Program-made: the position numbers and the translations under genes
Notes under the pieces: model-generated
Told to the model about the DNA's origin: nothing
Database searches by the model: none
The model's input: the letters and a program-made list of their open reading frames with translations, nothing else
Shown here: one piece after another, positions 25,309 to 31,456 of the stretch
How positions within the stretch are numbered: position 1 is the first letter of the stretch
How the letters are laid out: each line of letters opens with the position of its first letter
From: JAAYYF01 sp040255585
GTDB lineage: Bacteria > Deinococcota > Deinococci > Deinococcales > Trueperaceae
Length of the DNA stretch: 31,456 bases
Direction of reading: 5' to 3'
Assembly: GCA_040255585.1 (NCBI GenBank)
Contig: JBDZVI010000030.1
Coordinates: forward strand, 1-31,456

Positions 25309-27365
25309 TGGCAGGCGCATCGGAGGATGCCAAGGGAGCCGAGGCCGCGCGCCGCGCCGCTGAGGAAGGTCAGCGCGGGCTCTTGACCAGCGCTGCGAAC
25401 CGTGCCGCGGCCGGCGCCGCCCGCCGCCCGCCCGACCTGCTGGATACCGACCTGCCCGACTACTCCGTCGAGGAGGCGAAGGCCGCCTACCGCCCGCGCG
25501 ACCGCGAGAGGCGCCGCGCCATGCGCGCCGAGAGCGTGCGAGACGAGGACGGCGAGGAGTTCGAGAAGGCCTACGACCAGGGCATCATGGTGCGGCTCCT
25601 CGGCTACCTCAGGCCGTACCGTCTCCAGCTCTCCTTCGGCGTCGGGCTCCTGCTGCTCAGCAGCGCCCTGACGCCGGTCTTCCCCACCCTGCTCGCGCGC
25701 GCGCTCGACGACTACATCATCGGGACGGCGGAGCCGTTCGCCAGCCTCGACATCGACGGCCGCCTGCGCGGCCTCACGGTGATCGTCGCCATCTACCTGG
25801 CCCTCAGGCTGCTGAGCTTCGGCATCAGGTTCGGCTACACCTACCTCGTGTCGTGGCTGGGGCAGCGCATCGTCTACGACATGCGGCGCGAGATGTTCGC
25901 CAAGATCCAGCGGCTGCACATGGGCTTCTTCGATCGCACCCCGGTCGGGCGCCTGATCACGCGCATCACCAGCGACGTGGACGCCATCCAGCAGATGATG
26001 ACGGACGGCGTCGTTGGGCTGATCGCCGACGTCGGACTGATGGGCGGACTGCTCTTCTACATGTTCACCATCAACTGGCGCATGGCGCTCATCACGCTGG
26101 TGGTCATGCCGCCGCTCTTCTTCATCCTGAACCTGCTCAGGCGCCGCATCCGGACCGCTTACCGCTCCGTGCGCCTCAGGACCTCGCGCTCGAACGCCTA
26201 CCTGGCGGAGAACCTGAGCGGCATGAAGACCGTCCAGCTCTTCAACCGCGAGGCCCGCAACGCGCGGCGCTTCGACGAGCTCAACCTCCAACTGCTCGAC
26301 GCCAACAACGAGCAGGTGCGCTGGTTCAGCCTCTTCTTCCCGACCATCGGCATCACGAGCGCCATCTCGACCGCGCTGATCCTGTACTACGCCGGCACGC
26401 AGCTCGTGCCCGACGTCGCGTCGTTCGTCACCATCGGCACGCTGGTGGCATACATCCAGTACTCCGGCATGTTCTTCAGGCCGCTGCAAGACCTCTCGGA
26501 CAAGTTCAACATCATCCAGGCCGCCATGGCCTCGAGCGAGCGCATCTTCGGTCTGCTCGACACGCCGGAGCAGATCGCCGACCTGCCAGGCGCGGCCGGC
26601 TTCGAGAGTTCGTTCAGGGGCGAGGTGGCGTTCGAGGACGTCTGGTTCGCGTACGACGACGAGGAGTGGGTGTTGCGCGGTGTCGACTTCACCATCGCGC
26701 CCGGCGAGTCGGTGGCGTTCGTCGGACACACCGGCGCGGGCAAGACGACGATCATCAGCCTCGTCAGCCGCTTCTACGACGTGCAGAAGGGGCGCGTGAC
26801 GATCGACGGCAAGGACGTCCGCGAGTACGACCAGGTGCAGCTGCGCAAGCACGTCGGCATCGTGCTGCAGGACCCGTTCTTGTTCTCCGGCACGGTGCGC
26901 AGCAACATCACCCTTGGCGACGACAGCGTGCCGCAGGAGCGCGTCGAGGAGGCGGCGCGGTTCGTCAACGCGCACGGGTTCATCTCGCGCCTGCCCGAGG
27001 GTTACGACACGCCCGTCCTCGAGCGCGGGGCGGGCTTCTCGACGGGCCAGAAGCAGCTCATCGCGTTCGCCCGAGCCCTGGTGCAGAACCCCGACATCCT
27101 CCTGGTCCTGGACGAGGCAACGGCCAACGTCGACACCGAGACGGAAGAGCTGATCCAGGACGCCCTCAAGAAGCTCATGCAGGGGCGCACCAGCATCATC
27201 ATCGCCCATCGCCTCTCCACCATCCAGGACGTCGACCGCATCCTCGTCATGCGCAAGGGCAGGCTGATCGAGCAGGGCAACCACTTCGAACTGCTCAAGG
27301 TGGAGGGGTACTACCGGAAGCTGTACGAGCTGCAGTACCGGGAGCGCACCGGCAAGGCCGACTGA
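25308..27365 (+). CDS. Heterodimeric ABC exporter, catalytically complete subunit
   Basis: The 685-residue product is the partner half-transporter. An unusual 95-residue charged N-terminal extension, rich in Ala/Arg/Glu, precedes the first transmembrane helix. The nucleotide-binding domain has Walker A GHTGAGKT (473-480), Walker B LLVLDEAT with catalytic E603 and H-loop IAHRLS. Its signature motif is FSTGQ (577-581), not LSGGQ. In known heterodimers this subunit supplies the catalytic glutamate and the deviant signature, so the pair forms one active and one silent ATP site. ATG 25308 shares its A with the upstream stop, and GGAGG lies 7 nt before it. The two genes are translationally coupled. 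Confidence 0.9.
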   Translation: MAGASEDAKGAEAARRAAEEGQRGLLTSAANRAAAGAARRPPDLLDTDLPDYSVEEAKAAYRPRDRERRRAMRAESVRDEDGEEFEKAYDQGIMVRLLGYLRPYRLQLSFGVGLLLLSSALTPVFPTLLARALDDYIIGTAEPFASLDIDGRLRGLTVIVAIYLALRLLSFGIRFGYTYLVSWLGQRIVYDMRREMFAKIQRLHMGFFDRTPVGRLITRITSDVDAIQQMMTDGVVGLIADVGLMGGLLFYMFTINWRMALITLVVMPPLFFILNLLRRRIRTAYRSVRLRTSRSNAYLAENLSGMKTVQLFNREARNARRFDELNLQLLDANNEQVRWFSLFFPTIGITSAISTALILYYAGTQLVPDVASFVTIGTLVAYIQYSGMFFRPLQDLSDKFNIIQAAMASSERIFGLLDTPEQIADLPGAAGFESSFRGEVAFEDVWFAYDDEEWVLRGVDFTIAPGESVAFVGHTGAGKTTIISLVSRFYDVQKGRVTIDGKDVREYDQVQLRKHVGIVLQDPFLFSGTVRSNITLGDDSVPQERVEEAARFVNAHGFISRLPEGYDTPVLERGAGFSTGQKQLIAFARALVQNPDILLVLDEATANVDTETEELIQDALKKLMQGRTSIIIAHRLSTIQDVDRILVMRKGRLIEQGNHFELLKVEGYYRKLYELQYRERTGKAD

Positions 27366-27376
27366 TCCAGATCAGT
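27361..27376. repeat. Palindrome containing both convergent stop codons
   Basis: ACTGATC (27361-27367) and GATCAGT (27370-27376) are perfect inverse copies around two bases. Each arm contains the TGA stop of one of the convergent genes, which are only 6 nt apart. The short stem could mark both transcript ends, but is weak for a terminator. Confidence 0.45.
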
Positions 27377-27878
27377 TGACGAGCGTGGCGCGGTAGTAGA
27401 ACGGCTCTTCCTGGCCCGGCTCCATGGGGACGAGCAGGGTCCAGCGGATCATCGTGTACTCGGTCGGCTCCGCCACCCTGCGCGCGTCCTCCGGGCCGAC
27501 GAGGACCGGCGGGGCGGAGAAGGTCTTGCCGTCGACCGAGTACTCGGTGAGCACGCGGTCCGAGGTCGGCGTGGCCGAGTTCGCGACGAACTGCAGGTTG
27601 GCCTGGATGGGCCCGATGATCTGGACGGAGCCGGCCGGCAGCGTCGTCTCACCGGCGTTGGTCGCGAAGATGCGGTACTCGACGACCTGTCCGGGGATGG
27701 CCTCGGTCGCGGCCGTGAAGCGCTCTTCCTTGGTGCCGTCCTGGAGAGTCACTTGGCTGACTATGTAGATCTCGCTGCGGAACTGGATGGCGTTGGCGGC
27801 GTTCTGGGCGAAGCCCACGCCGAGCAGCAGCGCGAACAGCGCCGACGCGAGCAGTGTGACGGCTTGACGTTCTCTCAT
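27372..27878 (-). CDS. Small secreted protein, DUF11-like beta domain
   Basis: The 168-residue product has a signal peptide (MRERQAVTLLASALFALLLGVGFAQ) and one beta-rich domain. The domain carries VEYRIFATNAGETTLPAGSVQIIGPI and RWTLLVPMEPGQEEPFYYRATL. This pattern of an envelope protein with a quasi-conserved repeat is like the DUF11 or conserved-repeat proteins of bacterial surfaces, including those of Deinococcus. Function is unknown. The ATG at 27878 is used because TATCTT ends 7 nt upstream and the signal peptide begins there. An in-frame upstream start at 27923 lacks support. It converges on the ABC exporter operon. Confidence 0.75.
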   Translation of the reverse strand: MRERQAVTLLASALFALLLGVGFAQNAANAIQFRSEIYIVSQVTLQDGTKEERFTAATEAIPGQVVEYRIFATNAGETTLPAGSVQIIGPIQANLQFVANSATPTSDRVLTEYSVDGKTFSAPPVLVGPEDARRVAEPTEYTMIRWTLLVPMEPGQEEPFYYRATLVN

Positions 27879-27885
27879 CGGGCTC

Positions 27886-27891
27886 AAGATA
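27886..27891 (-). promoter_or_regulatory. -10 element of the small secreted protein, leaderless type
   Basis: TATCTT on the minus strand ends 7 nt before the ATG at 27878. It is identical in sequence and spacing to the box before the dynamin-like gene. Confidence 0.55.
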
Positions 27892-27962
27892 GCAGCTTCA
27901 GATGACGAATCGTTGAGTGGCATGAAGGCGACGCTTAGCTTGCCCGGTCGCCCGCCCGCCGT

Positions 27963-29537
27963 TCATTGGTCGTCCTCGCGCAGCGCCTCCATGGCGAACG
28001 CGACGTAGTCGGCGGCGGCCGTCAAGCCGGTAGCGGCGGCGGCACGGAACTGCGCCAGTGCCGCGACCGGGTTGCGAGGGACGCCGGTACCGTGCAGGAG
28101 GAGCTTCCCGTACTCGTACTGTCCCTGGGGGTAGCCAAGCGCCGCCGCTCGCGCGTACCAGGAGGCGCCCGCCACGTCGTCGCGTTCCACCCCCATGCCG
28201 CGTAAGTAGAGGTCGCCGAGGGCCAGTTGGGCTTCCGGCACGCCCCCATCGGCGGCGCGCCGGTAGTACGCGGCAGCCTTGGTGTTGCTCCATGGCTGCC
28301 CGAGGCCGTTCTGCGCCATGTAGCCGAGGTAGTACTGGGCAAGGTGGTTGCCGGCTTCGGCCTCCGGCTCGAGCGAGCGCCTGGCGGCGCCGAAGTCGCC
28401 GCTACGGTAGGCGTTCATGCCGAGCTCTAAGGTACCGAGCGCGGGCGCCCCGTCCATACGGCCGGCCATCACGTACTGCAGCAACAGGAAGACCGCCACC
28501 GAGGCGATGAGACTCCAGACGAGATACGGGCGCAGGCGGGGAGCTTCTGCCCTCGCGGGGGGTTGGATCCACTGGGCGCCGTTGTACGCGTTGCTGGACG
28601 TGCGAGCGACGCCGGTGCCCCGACCCGCCGACGGCGGCCCGCCGCCGCTCCAACCACGGTCTGGGTCGGCGGCCGCAGGGTACCCCTCGTCGCCCGGCGC
28701 GTCGTCGGAAACGTCGTCGGAAACATAGCCGTCGTGCGGCGACGGGACCCAGCGGGTCGAGGTGGTGAACACGGAGATGTCGCTGGCAGGGCTCCTCGGT
28801 CCGAGCCTGTCGGCCTCCTCCTCGGGGTCGGCTGCCCCCGCCCCGTCATCCGCCGCCTCCGGAGCGCTCCCCTCCGGGAGCGGCCACCCGGCGCCTGGGC
28901 GGCCCGGCGTCGTCCGCCGCGCGTACTCAGGCTCGGCCGACCAGGCGTCGTTCCTACCCCCGGGCCGGTCCTCCGAACCATCAGGATCCGGATCGCGCGC
29001 GGAACGCTCCGTCGCGACGGGGCGCAGCGCGCTCCAACTCCCCGTGTCCTCGACGGCCCAAGCCGACGAGGTGTCCCAGGCCGGGCGGGGTGTCTCCGGG
29101 TAGGGTTCCTCCGGGTAGGGGGCCTCCTGGTACTCCTCCGAGTACTCCTCCGGCTCGAACTCTGGCTCGAGCTCCAACTCCGGCTCCGGCCCGAAGTCCG
29201 GCTCGTCATCCGCATCGAAGCGCGTCTCGCTATCGTGGGTGAACTGCTTCTCCACCTGAGCGCCGGCGCCCTGCTCTCCCCCCGACACGAAGGAGACGAC
29301 GGCGTCGGACGCAGGCACCACCTCCACGGCGACGCCGGCCTCGGCGAACACCTCGGCGATGGCGGCGGCCTTGTCGGGTAGCACCGGCTTGGTGACCGGG
29401 CCCTTGCGGCCGTTGAGCAAGGTATGGATGCGTTGCGGATCCATCTCCAAGCGCTCAGCGATACGCTTGGAGATCCCCCCGACGTCGGCGGCGGGCACCG
29501 GGCGAGTGACCTCAACAACGAAGCGCCGTTCGCTCAA
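27963..29537 (-). CDS. Sel1-repeat membrane protein with an N-terminal alpha/beta domain
   Basis: The 524-residue product has three parts. Residues 1-80 form a small alpha/beta domain (RRFVVEVTRPVP, RLEMDPQRIHTLLNGRKGPVTKPVLPDKAAA, AGVAVEVV). I recognise its layout from N-terminal regions of some proteobacterial membrane proteins. A long acidic, Pro/Ser-rich linker follows. One transmembrane helix (about 338-359) leads into Sel1 repeats (AQYYLGYMAQNGLGQPWSNTKAAAYY, AQLALGDLYLRGMGVERDDVAGASWY, GQYEYGKLLLHGTGVPRN). The N-terminus is probably cytoplasmic and the repeats extracytoplasmic, where they may bind partner proteins. The start is TTG 29537, with GGGAAGG 6 nt upstream. It is divergent from darA. 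Confidence 0.75.
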   Translation of the reverse strand: MSERRFVVEVTRPVPAADVGGISKRIAERLEMDPQRIHTLLNGRKGPVTKPVLPDKAAAIAEVFAEAGVAVEVVPASDAVVSFVSGGEQGAGAQVEKQFTHDSETRFDADDEPDFGPEPELELEPEFEPEEYSEEYQEAPYPEEPYPETPRPAWDTSSAWAVEDTGSWSALRPVATERSARDPDPDGSEDRPGGRNDAWSAEPEYARRTTPGRPGAGWPLPEGSAPEAADDGAGAADPEEEADRLGPRSPASDISVFTTSTRWVPSPHDGYVSDDVSDDAPGDEGYPAAADPDRGWSGGGPPSAGRGTGVARTSSNAYNGAQWIQPPARAEAPRLRPYLVWSLIASVAVFLLLQYVMAGRMDGAPALGTLELGMNAYRSGDFGAARRSLEPEAEAGNHLAQYYLGYMAQNGLGQPWSNTKAAAYYRRAADGGVPEAQLALGDLYLRGMGVERDDVAGASWYARAAALGYPQGQYEYGKLLLHGTGVPRNPVAALAQFRAAAATGLTAAADYVAFAMEALREDDQ

Positions 29538-29561
29538 ACCGCACCTTCCCGTCCTGGCGTC

Positions 29562-29567
29562 ATTGTA
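29562..29567 (-). promoter_or_regulatory. -10 element of the Sel1-protein gene
   Basis: TACAAT on the minus strand gives a short leader of about 20 nt that holds the Shine-Dalgarno sequence GGGAAGG. The 11-bp string TACAATGACGC is shared with the SPOR-rex promoter. Confidence 0.5.
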
Positions 29568-29594
29568 CTCTCACCAACCTAAGCCCCTGTCTGC

Positions 29595-29600
29595 TAGCAT
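29595..29600 (+). promoter_or_regulatory. -10 element of darA, leaderless type
   Basis: TAGCAT ends 9 nt before the ATG at 29610, slightly further than in the other genes. No Shine-Dalgarno sequence lies between. Confidence 0.4.
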
Positions 29601-29609
29601 GTTCACACC

Positions 29610-29939
29610 ATGAAACTGATCCTTGCCATCGTGCAGGACGCAGACTCCTCGCGTCTCCAGGAAGCCTTGGGTGAGAACGGCTTCCAGTCCACCAAGCTGG
29701 CTTCGACCGGGGGCTTCCTACGAGAGGGCAACACGACCGTCCTCATCGGCGTCCAGGACCACAAGGTTCCCGAGGTGAAGGAGATCATCCACGCCACCTG
29801 CCGGGAGCGGACCAAGGTCGTCACGGCCGGCTCTCCCATCCACGCGCTCGAGGGCGTGTTCGCGAGCCAGCCTATGGAGGTGCCCGTCGGCGGCGCCATC
29901 GTGTTCGTGCTCTCCACCGACGAGTTCGTCAGGCTGTAA
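29610..29939 (+). CDS. darA: Cyclic di-AMP receptor, PII-like protein (DarA/PstA)
   Basis: DarA is a trimeric PII-like protein that binds c-di-AMP. The 109-residue product fits the family along its whole length: MKLILAIVQDADSSRLQEAL, STGGFLREGNTTVLIGV with the conserved binding-loop residues, and VGGAIVFVLSTDEFVRL at the end. Its downstream target is not established in most bacteria. Its presence implies that the organism makes c-di-AMP, although no cyclase gene is in this window. It is a single gene, divergent from the Sel1-repeat protein and convergent with the MFS gene, whose stop lies 10 nt away. Confidence 0.93.
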   Translation: MKLILAIVQDADSSRLQEALGENGFQSTKLASTGGFLREGNTTVLIGVQDHKVPEVKEIIHATCRERTKVVTAGSPIHALEGVFASQPMEVPVGGAIVFVLSTDEFVRL

Positions 29940-29949
29940 GCGCGGTGTC

Positions 29950-31224
29950 CTAAGCCTCGGCTTCCGCGCCAGACGTTGCCGCCGAGAGCGCCCGCGCGTC
30001 GGCCGCCCGTAGCGCCCCGAACCTGAAGGAGAACGAGACCGTGATGGCGGCCATGAGCGCTGCCAGCCCCAAGAGCGCCGGCGTGCCGAGGAACGGTATG
30101 AGGATGCCGGCCGCGACCGGGGCAAGGCTCGGCAGCGCGAGCACCGTGTTGGAGAGGCCGATGTACAGCGAGCGGTCGTGCACGGGCGCGATGGCGTACA
30201 GCAGGTTCCACGCCGCGATGCCGACGCCCGCGTTGCCGACCGACGAGAGCACGAACACGACCGAATACAGGCGCCAGTCGTGGATCAGGAGCGCGGCCAG
30301 GGGAGCGGCGAGGAGCGAGAAGTACCCGACCTGCATGACGAAGACGTTACGCCCGCGGTCGGCCGGCAGCCTGAACGCGTAGTTCCCGATGATGGTGGCG
30401 GCCGTGGCGGCCATGACGTAGAAGCCGATGGCGCTCTCCGGGGCGCCGAGCGACGTGATGGCGTAGACGGCGTAGAACGGTTCGGCGAGGAGCGCGGCCA
30501 GCCCGAGGAAGCGCACGCGCAGGAAGCGCCGCAGCCCGACGTCGACGCGCAAGAGGGTCGGGATCTCGCGCAGCATGCCCACCAGAGGCCGTTTCAGCCC
30601 AGGAACGCCCGGCGGCTCCTTGACCAGCGAGAAGCTGGCGTAGGCGAACCCCGACAGGACGGTCCCTAGTAGGAAGATCAAGCCGAAGTTGTCAGGGAAG
30701 CCGATGTCGGACTCGAGCACCGCGCGGAGCACGAAGCCGGCGCCCAGCGCGAGGATGCCGCCGATGGAGTTGCGCAGGGCCCAGAACGTGCCAAGGCGCG
30801 CGTGCGGCACGATCTTGGCGGTGACGTCCGCGAAGGGGACTCCCCCTATCCCGCCGGCCATGGCGTTGATCGTGATCATGACGAGGAGGATCGTCGTCAT
30901 CAGGGCAGGGCGTCCGCCGCCGACCAGGAACACGGAGGCCGTCATGGTCAGGAGCGCGACCGTGCGCACGGTCGACGTGAAGTGGTAGAAGCGCAACTTG
31001 AGCGGCTCGGGCGAGATGCGGTTCGCGACGAGGAGCTGTGGCAGGAACCAGGTTCCGACGCGCAGCGCCGGGACGAGTCCGATGACGACTGCAGGCGCGC
31101 CTATCGAGGCGAGGAACGGCGCCATCACGAGGCCGGAATGCAAGAAAGCCTCGCCACCGTTGACGAGGATCCCGTTGATCACGCCCAAGAGGAAGTTGCG
31201 CCGCTTGACGCGCTCAGGCACCAT
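29950..31224 (-). CDS. MFS transporter
   Basis: The 424-residue product is an integral membrane protein with about 12 hydrophobic segments and a short basic N-terminus (MVPERVKRRNFLLG). Features include the early GLVPALRVGTWFLPQLLVA segment and a loop between helices 6 and 7 (KEPPGVPGLKRPLVGMLREIPTLL). MFS proteins move small solutes by proton coupling or facilitated diffusion. No substrate motif is recognisable; it could be an efflux pump. The ATG at 31224 lies 8 nt after TAGGAT. It is divergent from the tRNA gene. Confidence 0.82.
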   Translation of the reverse strand: MVPERVKRRNFLLGVINGILVNGGEAFLHSGLVMAPFLASIGAPAVVIGLVPALRVGTWFLPQLLVANRISPEPLKLRFYHFTSTVRTVALLTMTASVFLVGGGRPALMTTILLVMITINAMAGGIGGVPFADVTAKIVPHARLGTFWALRNSIGGILALGAGFVLRAVLESDIGFPDNFGLIFLLGTVLSGFAYASFSLVKEPPGVPGLKRPLVGMLREIPTLLRVDVGLRRFLRVRFLGLAALLAEPFYAVYAITSLGAPESAIGFYVMAATAATIIGNYAFRLPADRGRNVFVMQVGYFSLLAAPLAALLIHDWRLYSVVFVLSSVGNAGVGIAAWNLLYAIAPVHDRSLYIGLSNTVLALPSLAPVAAGILIPFLGTPALLGLAALMAAITVSFSFRFGALRAADARALSAATSGAEAEA

Positions 31225-31232
31225 CTCCCGAC

Positions 31233-31238
31233 ATCCTA
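31233..31238 (-). promoter_or_regulatory. -10 element of the MFS gene, leaderless type
   Basis: TAGGAT on the minus strand ends 8 nt before the ATG at 31224. An overlapping TATAGG lies 2 nt further upstream. Confidence 0.4.
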
Positions 31239-31333
31239 TAGCGCTCCGGCCGGCGTTGCTCAGGCGACCGGCGGGTCGCGACCGGTGGGCGGCCTGAGGC
31301 GAGCCGTCGAGCGACCCCGCGTTCGCTGGTCGT

Positions 31334-31363
31334 TTGACACTTCAGAGGCGCAACACTTACACT
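31334..31363 (+). promoter_or_regulatory. Promoter of the tRNA-Ala gene
   Basis: A perfect TTGACA (31334-31339) is followed after 18 bp by TACACT (31358-31363). This is the best sigma-70-type promoter in the window. Transcription would begin near 31370, about 30 bp before the mature tRNA. Confidence 0.8.
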
Positions 31364-31374
31364 TCCCGTTGCCC

Positions 31375-31390
31375 GGTCCGCCTGCGGACC
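31375..31390 (+). repeat. Inverted repeat in the tRNA leader
   Basis: GGTCCGC and GCGGACC are perfect inverse copies around CT. It falls in the part of the primary transcript removed by RNase P. It could be a leader hairpin, with the inner bases serving as the loop. Confidence 0.5.
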
Positions 31391-31401
31391 GCCGGCTTCT
31401 C

Positions 31402-31456
31402 GGGGCTGTGGCGCAGTTGGGAGCGCGCGTGAATCGCACTCACGAGGTCAGGGGTT
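31402..31456 (+). tRNA. tRNA-Ala, anticodon CGC, truncated by the window end
   Basis: The first 55 nt of a tRNA are present. The acceptor 5' strand is GGGGCTG, then TG, a D-arm GCGC/GCGC, and an anticodon stem CGTGA/TCACG around the loop ATCGCAC. The anticodon CGC (31435-31437) reads GCG, an alanine codon. The variable region AGGTC and T-stem AGGGG follow, and the window ends at T55. The 3' acceptor strand is missing, so the G3-U70 identity pair cannot be checked. Confidence 0.93.

Noticed and set aside
24726..27284. 852-codon open frame on the minus strand opposite the ABC exporter genes
   Set aside because: It is antisense to two well-supported genes. Its translation is Asp/Val/Glu/Arg-rich and has no recognisable domain, which is typical of high-GC shadow frames.

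Overview
This is a 31.5 kb piece of a high-GC bacterial chromosome with ordinary gene density and no insertion sequence, prophage or CRISPR array. The gene set and promoter style suggest the Deinococcota (Deinococcus-Thermus phylum), possibly a Truepera-like lineage. The reasons are a carboxypeptidase Taq (M32) gene, a Rex repressor close to the Thermus form, a large conserved protein of a type I remember only from this phylum, and many genes with a TAnnnT -10 box 5-9 nt before the start codon, the leaderless-mRNA signature described in Deinococcus. The phylum assignment is an inference made without a database search.

Left part (1-9290). The 5' end of an M32 carboxypeptidase gene faces away from a bacterial dynamin-like GTPase. 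Prephenate dehydratase (pheA) and a small S4-domain RNA-binding protein follow, and the latter is convergent with a degenerate Uma2-family protein. Next is carB, which has a shortened allosteric domain and an unusual triple repeat over its promoter. carB converges through a long hairpin on a conserved 544-residue protein of unknown function.

Middle minus-strand block (7656-17855). In transcription order it runs rlmN, a secreted TPR protein, a membrane-anchored double-SPOR protein, rex, a long-chain polyprenyl diphosphate synthase, RNase R and the 544-residue protein. Several genes carry their own leaderless-type promoter. The SPOR and rex genes are coupled by a TGATG overlap.

Right part (17975-31456). 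On the plus strand, glgC (glycogen synthesis) is followed by ftsH, a PASTA protein with a vestigial kinase lobe, and a two-gene heterodimeric ABC exporter. The exporter is preceded by a possible 14-codon leader peptide whose stop codon touches a strong hairpin. A small secreted protein and a Sel1-repeat membrane protein are on the minus strand. The c-di-AMP receptor darA is divergent from the Sel1 gene. An MFS transporter and a truncated tRNA-Ala(CGC) gene with a near-consensus promoter close the window.

Two translation-initiation styles coexist. ATG or GTG starts lie directly after a -10 box (dynamin, pheA, rnr, polyprenyl synthase, SPOR, rlmN, secreted protein, darA, MFS). Shine-Dalgarno-led starts, several of them GTG or TTG, are used elsewhere (S4 protein, 544-residue protein, TPR, glgC, ftsH, both ABC genes, Sel1). 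I did not find a clear new defence or mobile system. The best leads are the exporter leader, the carB promoter repeat, the shortened CarB domain and the PASTA pseudokinase.
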